Origin: Acidobacteriota bacterium
GTDB lineage: Bacteria > Acidobacteriota > Terriglobia > Versatilivoradales > Versatilivoraceae
Direction of reading: 5' to 3'
Length of the DNA stretch: 35,477 bases
Assembly (NCBI GenBank): GCA_003224715.1
Contig: QHZP01000008.1
Span: forward strand, 55,570-91,046
Part shown: piece by piece, positions 18,899 to 28,064 of the stretch
Layout of the letters: each line of letters begins with the position of its first letter
How positions within the stretch are numbered: position 1 is the stretch's first letter
Notes under the pieces: generated by a model
The model's input: the letters and a program-made list of their open reading frames with translations, nothing else
What the model was told of the DNA's origin: nothing
Database searches by the model: none
Translations under genes and position numbers: made by a program

Positions 18899-19381
18899 AT
18901 GGATTATTTATGGAGCCCATGGAGATATCAATACATCGTCAATATCAAAAACACGAAGCACTGTGTGTTCTGTATTGATAGTTCAGCCGAAAGCGACGAA
19001 AAGAAATTCATCCTATTCCGGGGAAAATACAATTTTGTGATGTTAAACATTTTCCCCTACACGACCGGACATGTCCTGGTTAGTCCTTATGAACACGTGT
19101 CCGATTTCTCTGATTGCTCTCCTGAACAAACAGCAGAGATGATGCAGCTTGCCAAGCAGTGCAAGCTCGCCCTTGAACGAAGTTACGAACCCAATGGATT
19201 CAACATAGGCATGAATGTCGGCAAATGCGCCGGGGCAGGAGTTGAGCACCATGTCCACCTTCATATCGTGCCTCGTTGGATTGGAGATGCCAATTTCATG
19301 AGCATCGTTGGGGAAAGTAGAGTTCTACCTGAAACCCTGGAGGTCACCTACCAAAAGTTGAGAAAATTTTTCAAGGAATAG
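18899..19381 (+). CDS. HIT family hydrolase (Ap4A phosphorylase-like)
   Basis: 160 aa; MDYLWSPWRYQYI, CVFCIDSSAES, VMLNIFPYTTGHVLVSPYEHV, NGFNIGMNVGKCAGAGVEHHVHLHIVPRWIGDANFM. Confidence 0.94.
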   Translation: MDYLWSPWRYQYIVNIKNTKHCVFCIDSSAESDEKKFILFRGKYNFVMLNIFPYTTGHVLVSPYEHVSDFSDCSPEQTAEMMQLAKQCKLALERSYEPNGFNIGMNVGKCAGAGVEHHVHLHIVPRWIGDANFMSIVGESRVLPETLEVTYQKLRKFFKE

Positions 19382-19590
19382 GTTTCCCCGCCTTTGACGC
19401 GGTTTAATAATTGCAAGTACAAGAAAGACCTGTCTCTCCCGAACTGCCTCTCTAAAAAAATTAGACTTATAGAAATTGCTGAGGATGACGATATCTTGGT
19501 TGGAAATGGTCAAACCAGTCTCCTCAAATAGCGGTTGCGAAGATGTAACCGGATACCCTGAATAGAACAAATTTGTAATCAGCTTGAAAT

Positions 19591-20712
19591 ATGTTTTACG
19601 CTATTCGCGAACAAGGCTTTGGACTAAAAATCCTTAGCAGCCTGCGCTGTGGCATTATTTCAGTGAACTTGCAGAGAGAGGTCACGGCAATAAACGAAAT
19701 CGCGATACGGATTTTTGAGTTGGACCATGTCGACCACGTTGGCAAGAAAGTTGAAGAGGTATTTGGGGATCAACCGCAACTTCTACAAATACTCAACGAC
19801 GCCTACCAAATGAAAAATTTGCCAAGCCGAGCCGAACTGGAGCTAAACATTAAAGATGGGAATAGCCGGACCGTAGGTTATACCATCTCCTTTATCAAGA
19901 AAGACGATGTTGATATTGAAGGTATTTCTCTTTTCCTGAAAGATTTAACTCTTGTCGAGCAAATGAATGAGCAGGAAAAACTGAAAGATCGGCTGGCGGC
20001 CCTGGGTCAAATGGCAGCAGGTTTAGCTCATGAAATTAGAAACCCATTGGCCGCCATTGAACTCACTACGAGCTTAATAAAGCGCAAACTAAGCGACTAT
20101 CCGGCCCATGTGTCGCAACTGGATTCGATCCATTCCGAAGTGAGAAAAATGAACAAAATCGTTTCAGACTGTCTGGAGTTTGTGAGACCTGTAAAGGTCA
20201 GCACAGAAAAGGTTGATTTGCAGTCCCTGCTGGAAGAATCCCTGGTCAATTCGCTTTCTACAGTGAAAAAGGACGGAATTCAGGTTAGAAGGACCTATTA
20301 TTCAATACCGCCCGTTTCCCTCGACCACGATCAGATGAAACAAGTCTTTGTAAACATCTTGATCAATGCCTTGCAGGCGATTGGCCAAAATGGCACTATC
20401 GAAGTCGCCTGTGGCCCCTCATCCCTCATCCAAAAGAATGGCGTTCATTCCAAGGGAAAACATGCTGAAACGAATCTTAGTCTGCAGGTTAACTTGGCAC
20501 CCTATGCCTGGGTAAAAATTAGCGACAATGGCCACGGCATCCCAGGCGATTTCTTAAGTAGAATTTTTTATCCCTTCTTTACCACCAAGGAGAAGGGATC
20601 AGGGATCGGTTTGGCTATCGCTCAAAAGATCATCGATAGTCATCGAGGAAGTATTGATGTGGAAAGTGAAGTGGGGAAAGGGACTGCCTTTATTATTAAA
20701 CTTCCGCTGTAA
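19591..20712 (+). CDS. PAS-containing soluble sensor histidine kinase (NtrB-like)
   Basis: 373 aa; GQMAAGLAHEIRNPLAAIEL H-box, VFVNILINALQAI N-box, VKISDNGHGIPGDFLSRIFYPFFTTKEKGSGIGLAIAQKII G-boxes; no obvious TM helix. Confidence 0.93.
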   Translation: MFYAIREQGFGLKILSSLRCGIISVNLQREVTAINEIAIRIFELDHVDHVGKKVEEVFGDQPQLLQILNDAYQMKNLPSRAELELNIKDGNSRTVGYTISFIKKDDVDIEGISLFLKDLTLVEQMNEQEKLKDRLAALGQMAAGLAHEIRNPLAAIELTTSLIKRKLSDYPAHVSQLDSIHSEVRKMNKIVSDCLEFVRPVKVSTEKVDLQSLLEESLVNSLSTVKKDGIQVRRTYYSIPPVSLDHDQMKQVFVNILINALQAIGQNGTIEVACGPSSLIQKNGVHSKGKHAETNLSLQVNLAPYAWVKISDNGHGIPGDFLSRIFYPFFTTKEKGSGIGLAIAQKIIDSHRGSIDVESEVGKGTAFIIKLPL

Positions 20713-20763
20713 GGAACGAATTACTCAACCACAATTGAATTCATTCGAAGGACGTTGGAAAGC

Positions 20764-22143
20764 ATGGGGAAGATTCTAGTAGTAGAAGATAACGATGTGC
20801 TCAGAATGAGTGTCGTCCAAGCCCTAGTGGAAAATAGCCACAATGTCTCAGAAGTGTCAGACGGCGAAGAAGCCACTGAAAGACTCCAAGAAGAAAGCTA
20901 CGATGTGGTTCTAACCGACATGCGGATGCCCAAGAAAAGTGGACTCGAGGTTTTGCGCTTTGCCAAGCAAGTGAACGAACTAACGGTGGTTATCATGATG
21001 ACTGCCTTTGGCACCATTGAAAGCGCAGTCGAAGCCATGAAAAATGGCGCCTATGATTACATTCAAAAGCCTTTTGAGCTGGAAGAGCTAGAAGTAAAAA
21101 TTAATCGCGCTCTTGAGCATCGCAGGGACTCAGGCGTACTACAAATATTGCGTAGTCAGAGCAACGTGCTTCTCGAACACAATGATATTGTAGGCACTAG
21201 TCCGCAAATCAAGAAGATACTGGAGATTATAAAAAAGATCGCTAAGAGCAATGCCTCCATTTTGATTACGGGTGAGACGGGGACTGGCAAAGAACTAATT
21301 GCTTCTCTGGTTCACTACAATAGTCTCAGAGCAAAACAGAGTTTTGTAAAGGTCAACTGCGCAGCGTTGCAGGAGAATCTTCTGGAAAGCGAGCTTTTCG
21401 GCCACGAGAAAGGCGCCTTTACCAGTGCAGACCGTCAACGAATTGGCAGATTTGAACAGGCCAACTTCGGCACCCTCTTCTTGGATGAAATTGGAGATAT
21501 GAGTCCCAGCACTCAAGCCAAAGTACTTCGAGTTCTGCAAGAACAGGAATTTGAGAGACTGGGCGGAATGAAAACCATCAAGGTCGATGTACGTATCATT
21601 GCTGCCACTAACAAGAATTTGAAGGAAGCCATTACCAGTCACCGCTTCCGCGAAGACCTCTATTACCGCTTGAACACCGTCTCCATAGAAATGCCCGCTC
21701 TGCGGGAGAGAAAAGAAGATGTCCTCCCATTGGCTAACTTTTTCGTAAAAAAATACGGGGATGAACTCAAGAAAAACTTGGTTGGATTCTCCCCTCAGGC
21801 CGCTAAATACCTGACCCGACATAATTGGCCTGGCAATATACGCGAGTTACAGAATACCATTGAACGAGCTGTCTTGATGGCTGAGTCTAATGTCATTGAG
21901 GCCGAAGATCTATCTCTTAATTCGACCTCTGCCGATTCTTCATACGCTGACGCCGTGAAGATAAAAATACCGCCGGGCGGTATTAAACTGGATGATCTGG
22001 AGCGTGACACCATTCTCGAAGCACTCAAGATGAGTAATTGGATCCAGAAGGATGCGGCAGAACTCCTCGGAGTCAGTCGCCGCGTTCTTAACTATAAGGT
22101 TAAGATTCATAATATAACTCATGAACGCTGGCGTAGAAAGTAA
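20764..22143 (+). CDS. Sigma54-dependent response regulator (NtrC family)
   Basis: Receiver (KILVVEDNDVLRMSVVQAL, VVLTDMRMPKKSGLEVL), AAA+ domain with GETGTGKELIA, ESELFGHEKGAFTSADRQRIGRFEQANFGTLFLDEIGDMS, Fis-type HTH C-terminus. ATG at 20764 preferred over TTG 20755. Confidence 0.95.
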   Translation: MGKILVVEDNDVLRMSVVQALVENSHNVSEVSDGEEATERLQEESYDVVLTDMRMPKKSGLEVLRFAKQVNELTVVIMMTAFGTIESAVEAMKNGAYDYIQKPFELEELEVKINRALEHRRDSGVLQILRSQSNVLLEHNDIVGTSPQIKKILEIIKKIAKSNASILITGETGTGKELIASLVHYNSLRAKQSFVKVNCAALQENLLESELFGHEKGAFTSADRQRIGRFEQANFGTLFLDEIGDMSPSTQAKVLRVLQEQEFERLGGMKTIKVDVRIIAATNKNLKEAITSHRFREDLYYRLNTVSIEMPALRERKEDVLPLANFFVKKYGDELKKNLVGFSPQAAKYLTRHNWPGNIRELQNTIERAVLMAESNVIEAEDLSLNSTSADSSYADAVKIKIPPGGIKLDDLERDTILEALKMSNWIQKDAAELLGVSRRVLNYKVKIHNITHERWRRK

Positions 22144-22297
22144 ATGGTTAAGTACAGGCCTTCGTCAGCCCTGTCCCTTTAAGTAACAGCTCAAACCAGT
22201 TACCCGCAACCTGCATTTCGAAAGACGTCTGCTGTTCACAGCCAGCAACCTTGCAAGGGCCATCGAGCGAACGAAGGACGCGGCGATTCCTTAGAAG

Positions 22298-23641
22298 CTA
22301 AGGAATGCCCATAACAATACTGGGGTCATCGGTCCCATTATTGATCTTGCTGGCCCAAGCGTGGATGGGCTGATCGGATATCAACTTCAGATAGGCGTCA
22401 ATTCCGGTCGGTGAGTTAGTGCCCAGAATGTTCCGCACAATATCATTGATTTGCGTTAATCCGTTGGCAGGAACTGTGATGGTCCGGGTTCCCAGCAGGT
22501 TTCCGGAACTGCCTATGAGTTGAAGGGTGACGCGAGCAGTGACTGGCCCTAGATTGTTGACACCCAGATTAGTCCTAAAAGTGCCTGGAGTCCCTCGATC
22601 ACCACTGTCCACTACTTCAGCAACAACCCGCCGCAGGGTAGCGTCCGCCGGGCTGACAGCCGGGAAAAATCCGGCCGTCCCGTCGGCACTTCTTACCTCG
22701 GAAATGGCAGTCAAAAGGTTTCCACCGGCAGATTCCACGGTCAGTGGACCAAAGGAGTTCGGCGGCGCTCCTATATCCCCCAAAACATCCGCACTCCGAT
22801 AGAATCCTCTTGGCGGGAGTTGTCGGCTAAGAGTCCCAATGACGCCACCGTTGGGGTCGCGAGCCGTTAAGATAATTTGATTTTTTACATCCTCGCGATT
22901 AATCACCACCAGTAGCGTCTTAAAACGATCTGTGCCCGACGCTGAAGGGATTAGAAGTTTAACGCCAGTCTCCGAAATCTCCTGCCCCACGGCCGCCTCC
23001 AGACTGGGGTCTTCGGTACCATTATCGATCTTACTGGCCCAAGCATGGATGGGTTGATCACTCGTCAATTTCAAATAGCCAATGAGCCCGGTAGCAGAGC
23101 TACTTCCCAAGATACTCCTTACAATGTCATTCACCTGAAGCATCCCTTGTGACGGGACTTGAAGCGCATGACTCCCCAATGCTGAACCGTCACTGTTCAT
23201 TAAACTCACTTGCACGTTAGCCAGCGAAGGGCTGAGATTGTTGACTCCCAGATTGGTTCGGAACGTGCCCGAGGTTCCCCGCCCACCGGTATCCACCACC
23301 TCTGCGATGACGCGTTCTGTCGAAGCCGTCTTCTCTGCTCGCCCTGCAAAAAAACCGCCTGTTCCGACAGTACTTCTGACTTCTGAAACTGCCGCCAGCA
23401 TTTTGTTGTTGGACGATTCGACCGTTAACGGGCCAAATGAACCCATCGGCAGCTTAAGCCCTCCTAAGATATCAGTGCTGCGAAAGAATCCTCCCGGCGG
23501 CAGGGAGACATTCAAGCTTCCATCAACGGCGCCGTCCACACGCCGGCTGGTAATCGCGACTTCATTGGTGCTCGAGTCCTGATTGACAACAAAAAGCAGC
23601 GAGGTGAATCGATCCGATTTTGCTGATGAGGGAATCAGTGT
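22298..23641 (-). repeat. Tandem duplication of a ~220-codon module within the sugar dehydrogenase gene
   Basis: Copy 1 about 22959-23641 (TLIPSSAKSDRFTSLLFVVNQ...FRTNLGVNNLSPS...QPIHAWASKIDNGTEDPS) and copy 2 about 22298-22958 (LLIPSASGTDRFKTLLVVINR...FRTNLGVNNLGPV...QPIHAWASKINNGTDDPS). Confidence 0.9.
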
Positions 23642-24808
23642 CTGTTGACTATTATTAGACGGGGGACTGGTCACTCGAATCCGATGAATACTGCCTCCGT
23701 AGTTGACCACATAGATCTCTCCTTCCTCGTCCTCTCCAAAGGAGCTGATGTTGAAACCAGGACGCAGAAGTTCGGATCGGGTCCACGTACCACGGTTGGT
23801 TTCGGTGAGTCCCCAGATCCGTGAAGAGCCAAAATCAGCAAACAGATAAGTTCCGATCAAATCGGGAAATTGTCTCCCCCGATAAACGTAACCGCCTGTC
23901 ACTGCTATCCCCAGGGAATGATCGTATTCATTAATGGGCAGTAATAGTCCTGTGGTTGTGCAGCCCGTCGAAGGAGAGAAGCAATGAGCCCCTTCCATAA
24001 TGTTCCAGCCATAATTCCCTCCCCTCTCAATGATATCTACCTCTTCGAACGCGTTCTGGCCCACATCTGCCAGAAAGAGCCTGCCGTTGGCGCGATCAAA
24101 TGAAAACCGCCAAGGATTTCTCAAGCCGTATGCCCAAATTTCATCGGCGCCGACCGTATTGACAAAGGGATTATTTGGCGGAACGGTATAAGTGAAGCCG
24201 TTATCAACGTCAATTCGAAGCAGTTTTCCCAAGAGCGAGTTCTTGTTTTGCCCATTCCCCATGGGATCGCCACCTGAACCACCATCCCCCATACCAATGT
24301 AAAGGTATCCATCCGGACCAAACTGGAGTTGTCCTCCATTGTGATTCTCGAAAGGCTGATCAATCTCAAGTATGACTTTCTCGGTTGTATCGGCAATGTT
24401 AGGGTTGGTGGCTGATGCCTGGTACTCGGCTATAACAGTTTTTAGATTAGGGCGACTGGCTGTGTAGTTGATGAAAAAGCGCCGATTGTTCCTGTAATCC
24501 GGATGAAAAGCGACGCTTAGAAGTCCCATCTCCCCGCCCGAAGTCACGCTGGTGTGGATGTCTAGAAACGGGGTGCCAAGCAGATTTCCATTTTGGGAGA
24601 TCAAAATCGCGCCGGCTTGCTCAACAATGAATAGGCGACCGGATCCATCCCCTCCATGGGTGACGTAAACTGGATTGGAAAGCCCGGAAATTACGGTATC
24701 CAAAGCAATGGTTGGTGGATCCACGGCTAAAGTATTTGGAGCAGGATTTACAAGGATCAAAAGCAGAAACAACAGGCTGGCAAAAAGCAATCTTAAAAAG
24801 TTGGGCAT
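22298..24808 (-). CDS. Secreted PQQ-dependent sugar dehydrogenase / glucose-sorbosone dehydrogenase with two tandem C-terminal modules
   Basis: 836 aa; signal peptide; GLSNPVYVTHGGDGSGRLFIVEQAGAI, GGEMGLLSVAFHPDY, ENHNGGQLQFGPDGYLYIGMGDGGSGGDP, LLGKLLRIDVD, GLRNPWRFSFD; repeated modules ending QPIHAWASKI(D/N)NGT(E/D)DPS. Confidence 0.92.
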   Translation of the reverse strand: MPNFLRLLFASLLFLLLILVNPAPNTLAVDPPTIALDTVISGLSNPVYVTHGGDGSGRLFIVEQAGAILISQNGNLLGTPFLDIHTSVTSGGEMGLLSVAFHPDYRNNRRFFINYTASRPNLKTVIAEYQASATNPNIADTTEKVILEIDQPFENHNGGQLQFGPDGYLYIGMGDGGSGGDPMGNGQNKNSLLGKLLRIDVDNGFTYTVPPNNPFVNTVGADEIWAYGLRNPWRFSFDRANGRLFLADVGQNAFEEVDIIERGGNYGWNIMEGAHCFSPSTGCTTTGLLLPINEYDHSLGIAVTGGYVYRGRQFPDLIGTYLFADFGSSRIWGLTETNRGTWTRSELLRPGFNISSFGEDEEGEIYVVNYGGSIHRIRVTSPPSNNSQQTLIPSSAKSDRFTSLLFVVNQDSSTNEVAITSRRVDGAVDGSLNVSLPPGGFFRSTDILGGLKLPMGSFGPLTVESSNNKMLAAVSEVRSTVGTGGFFAGRAEKTASTERVIAEVVDTGGRGTSGTFRTNLGVNNLSPSLANVQVSLMNSDGSALGSHALQVPSQGMLQVNDIVRSILGSSSATGLIGYLKLTSDQPIHAWASKIDNGTEDPSLEAAVGQEISETGVKLLIPSASGTDRFKTLLVVINREDVKNQIILTARDPNGGVIGTLSRQLPPRGFYRSADVLGDIGAPPNSFGPLTVESAGGNLLTAISEVRSADGTAGFFPAVSPADATLRRVVAEVVDSGDRGTPGTFRTNLGVNNLGPVTARVTLQLIGSSGNLLGTRTITVPANGLTQINDIVRNILGTNSPTGIDAYLKLISDQPIHAWASKINNGTDDPSIVMGIP

Positions 24809-24915
24809 TTATTGAATAGTGTGGGAATCTGCTTTCAGCACGTGAGCAACGATAGTCGCCCGTGCTGGGAGGCCGTCTCCAAACTTCAGTCCTTTTTCCG
24901 AGGGGAGATTGAGGA

Positions 24916-25770
24916 TCAACTTTTCAGGTTCTTGAAAATCTCCCAGGTTGCCTTGGAACGGTTGAGGGTGTAAAAGTGTATCCCAGGGGCCCTTTCTTCC
25001 AGTAATTCGTGGCACTGGACGGTCGCGTATTCAACTCCACACCTCTCAACCTCCGCTGGATCATTCTGAACCGATTCAATACGTTGGAGCAATTCGCCTG
25101 GAATCTTGGCCCCACACATTTCTGTGAAACGTTTAATTTGTGGAACGCTCAATATCGGCATAATACCTGGGATGATGGGAAGATTGATGCCTGCTTTTCT
25201 GGCACGCTCGACAAAACTAAAGAAGTCGCGATTATCAAAAAAAAGTTGGGTTATTAGAAAATCTGCCCCGGCATCCACTTTGCGCTTGAGATTGATCAAG
25301 TCTTGTTCCAGGCTGGCGCATTCAGGATGCTTTTCTGGGTAAGAGGCTACGCCGATACAAAGGTCATAATGCGAACGAATGAAATGGACCAACTCGTTGG
25401 CGTAGCGAGGATCAGGAAGGAATGCCGCTTGCCCCTTGGGAGGGTCTCCTCGCAAAGCCAAGACGTTTTCCATTCTATTGGCCACGAGCTCCTCTAACAC
25501 CTGCTGGACTTCTTGCCTGGAAGCGGCCACACAGGTTAGATGTGCCATGCTCTCCACGCCCAAGCTATGCTTGATGCGCGTGACCAAGTCGATGGTCTTG
25601 CGTCGAGTGCTTCCACCTGCACCGTAAGTTACCGAGACAAATGTGGGATCGAGCTGTTTTAATAGTTTGACAGTTTCAAAAAGGCTTTGAAATCCAGCCT
25701 CCTCCTTAGGAGGGAAAAATTCAAAGGAAAAACAGGGGCTCTCTCGCTTGAGAAAGTCTCGAATCTTCAT
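24916..25770 (-). CDS. metF: Methylenetetrahydrofolate reductase
   Basis: 284 aa; CFSFEFFPPKEEAGFQSLFETVKLLKQLDPTFVSVTYGAGGSTR, AHLTCVAASRQEV, LALRGDPPKG, GADFLITQLFFDNRDFFSFVERARKAGINLPIIPGIMPI. Confidence 0.97.
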   Translation of the reverse strand: MKIRDFLKRESPCFSFEFFPPKEEAGFQSLFETVKLLKQLDPTFVSVTYGAGGSTRRKTIDLVTRIKHSLGVESMAHLTCVAASRQEVQQVLEELVANRMENVLALRGDPPKGQAAFLPDPRYANELVHFIRSHYDLCIGVASYPEKHPECASLEQDLINLKRKVDAGADFLITQLFFDNRDFFSFVERARKAGINLPIIPGIMPILSVPQIKRFTEMCGAKIPGELLQRIESVQNDPAEVERCGVEYATVQCHELLEERAPGIHFYTLNRSKATWEIFKNLKS

Positions 25771-27144
25771 TTATTCTTCCGGAAGGGGTTGGCCGTGGGT
25801 CTCTGGAGCGAATGGGAGCGCCGCCAGCCCGATCAGAAAGGCCAGAGACATGGTAACACCCGCGTAGCGCATCGGCTCAGGATAGCCGGCATAAGCGCGG
25901 CTGGTCAGCAGGCCCAGACTCAACGGACCGAGCGCGGCGACGAACCGGCCCACATTGTAGCAGAACGATGTTCCCGTGCTGCGCAGACGTGTCGGGAACA
26001 GCTCGGGCAGGTAGATCGCGTAGCCGCCGAACAACGCCAACTGGGCGAAGCCCATCAGCGGGATCATCCAAAAAATGTCGGTGAAGCTTTTCAGATTCCA
26101 GAACGTGTATGCTGTGGACAACATGGCCACCACGAATGAAATGGCAAACGCCTTGCGACGCCCCGTGTAGTGGGTTACGCGGGTGAACGTGTAAATTCCG
26201 AAGAACGCCCCCGCGTTTTGCAGCAGAGACATTATGCCTGTCCACAACGTCTTCTTCCCGGCGATCATCTGCTCGGAGAGGCCCTGCGCCCGGAAGGTCT
26301 TATCGAGTACCGACCCTAGCAGGTCGAAGCTGAAGAAGCCAATTCCCCACAGCCCTACGACGCCCGAAAACGCCAGCAGCATTCCCACAATGGCATTCCG
26401 TCGCCAGCGCGGGTGGCCGAACAGATCGCCGACTGATCCGAGCCTCTTCTGTTCGTGTTTTGCCTTCCGCCACGGCTCTGGCTCCTTCAGTCGTTTAAAA
26501 ATGATGATCGCCAGCAGCGCCGGTACGGTACCTACCAGAAACATCGCCCGCCATGCGGCGTGAATAGCGCCCGACTGCTCGAGCTGGCCCAGCCCGATCC
26601 CCGTGAGGGCCGCCAACATGTTGCCTAGGGCTGAGAGTGCCTGCAGCCAGCCCAATGCAAAAGGCCTTGACCGATCGGGCATCGTTTCGGCCACCACGGC
26701 GACACCCACCGCGAATTGCCCGCCGACTCCGAGCCCCGTGAGCAGCCGGTAAAACGAAAAATCCCAGACGTTCTGAGAGATCGCGCTCAACCCGGTGAAC
26801 AAGGAATAAAACAGAATCGTCATGATCATCGTCTTGACGCGTCCGATGCGGTCGCCAAGTATGCCGAACAAAAGACCTCCCGAGGCCCAGCCCATCATGA
26901 AGATCATCGTGGCGTAGCCCGCATGTTCGGCCACTGCGCCCGCCGCTGCGGGATCGCCCGGACGCACGCCGAGCAATTGGATGATCGCCGGCCGCCGTGC
27001 CAGATTGAATAACTGCTGGTCCATGGTGTCGAACAGCCAGCCCAGCGACGCCACGATGAGAACCCACCAGTGATAGCCGCTCAGCTCTTTGTACCAAGGG
27101 CGTGTTGGAGATAGGGCCGTACTCTGTACTTTGCCAGATTCCAT
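25771..27144 (-). CDS. MFS transporter (sugar/organic acid type)
   Basis: 457 aa, about 12 TM; GWLFDTMDQQLFNLARRPAI, GWASGGLLFGILGDRIGRVKTMIMTILFYSLFTGLSA, LPELFPTRLRSTGTSFCYNVGRFVAALGPLSLGLL. Clearly GC-richer than its neighbours. Confidence 0.9.
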   Translation of the reverse strand: MESGKVQSTALSPTRPWYKELSGYHWWVLIVASLGWLFDTMDQQLFNLARRPAIIQLLGVRPGDPAAAGAVAEHAGYATMIFMMGWASGGLLFGILGDRIGRVKTMIMTILFYSLFTGLSAISQNVWDFSFYRLLTGLGVGGQFAVGVAVVAETMPDRSRPFALGWLQALSALGNMLAALTGIGLGQLEQSGAIHAAWRAMFLVGTVPALLAIIIFKRLKEPEPWRKAKHEQKRLGSVGDLFGHPRWRRNAIVGMLLAFSGVVGLWGIGFFSFDLLGSVLDKTFRAQGLSEQMIAGKKTLWTGIMSLLQNAGAFFGIYTFTRVTHYTGRRKAFAISFVVAMLSTAYTFWNLKSFTDIFWMIPLMGFAQLALFGGYAIYLPELFPTRLRSTGTSFCYNVGRFVAALGPLSLGLLTSRAYAGYPEPMRYAGVTMSLAFLIGLAALPFAPETHGQPLPEE

Positions 27145-27299
27145 TCCACCTCTTCAACAGGATGAACCTGTCAAAACAATCAGGATGCTATCTAGAAAAA
27201 GGAGGAGATGACAAAAATACGTTTTGCTGACACTGGAAGGACTTCGGGCAGGCGGTGGCTGAACACCGAATTCACCACGAAGCCCCAAGAGAAAGAAGG

Positions 27300-27950
27300 T
27301 TATCTTGACCTGGCGGTTCTCACCGCTTCGGAGAATTTCCTGGCATTCTCCGTAATCTTAGCGAATTCCTTAGCAGCGACCGCTTTCTTATCCACCAATT
27401 CCGAACCCACTGCGAGTGCCGCAGAACCAGCTGCGATGAACTCGGCTGCCGTATTCAGGTTCACCCCACCCGTAGGAATAAAGTCGATCTGGGGAAAGGG
27501 TCCCTTTAGAGCCCTTATATACTTTGGACCTCCGACATTGTCACAGGGAAAAACCTTTACAAAGTCCGCCCCAGCCTCCCAGGCCGTGATCACTTCAGTA
27601 GGAGTGAGGGCACCTGGAATAACCACTTTGCTGTAACGTTTACAGACTTCAATGGTGGATAGTCTCAGCGAGGGTGTCACGACAAATTCGGCTCCAGCCA
27701 GAATCACAGCTCGAGCTGTTTCCGCATCAAGCACAGTTCCCGCTCCCAGTAAGACATCGCTCCCATAACGCTCGGCGATTCTTTCAATCAGCCTGATGGC
27801 GCCGGGGACGGTCATAGTGATCTCCAGAACAGAAACTCCCCCACTCTTAATGGCTTCTACGATGGCACTCGCCTCGTCAGTTGATGAAGCTCGAACCACG
27901 GGAATAAGCCCTACTTCCATGATACGTTGGTTAATTTTCAGATTTGGCAT
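27300..27950 (-). CDS. eda: 2-dehydro-3-deoxy-phosphogluconate aldolase / 4-hydroxy-2-oxoglutarate aldolase
   Basis: GLIPVVRASSTDEASAIVEAIKSGGVSVLEITMTVPGAI, LLGAGTVLDAETARAVILAGAEFVVTPSL, PGALTPTEVITAWEAGADFVKVFPCDNVGGPKYIRALKGPFPQIDFIPTGGVNL. ATG at 27950 (MPNLKINQ) preferred over 27998, whose extension is repeat-derived. Confidence 0.93.
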   Translation of the reverse strand: MPNLKINQRIMEVGLIPVVRASSTDEASAIVEAIKSGGVSVLEITMTVPGAIRLIERIAERYGSDVLLGAGTVLDAETARAVILAGAEFVVTPSLRLSTIEVCKRYSKVVIPGALTPTEVITAWEAGADFVKVFPCDNVGGPKYIRALKGPFPQIDFIPTGGVNLNTAAEFIAAGSAALAVGSELVDKKAVAAKEFAKITENARKFSEAVRTARSR

Positions 27951-27966
27951 AGGCACCTTTTTGTCG

Positions 27967-28008
27967 CTCGTGACCAACAGTCGGCAGTCAGTTGTCACTT
28001 GTCACGAG
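27967..28008. repeat. Inverted repeat with iterated GTCA/AGTC core upstream of eda
   Basis: CTCGTGAC (27967-27974) and GTCACGAG (28001-28008), perfect 8-bp arms, spacer CAACAGTCGGCAGTCAGTTGTCACTT. Confidence 0.6.
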
Positions 28009-28064
28009 ACTTAATTATCCTCTAGACAGACTCCAACAAGGGACAAGGAGAACAGAGGCAAGCA

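Noticed and set aside
19591-22143. Novel signalling system formed by HIT, histidine kinase and sigma54 regulator
   Set aside because: The kinase/regulator pair is a standard NtrB/NtrC-like system; proximity to HIT and HU genes is not evidence of function.
26495-27157. 220-aa and other long ORFs antisense to or out of frame with the MFS transporter
   Set aside because: Arg/Gly/His-rich translations typical of spurious frames in GC-rich genes.
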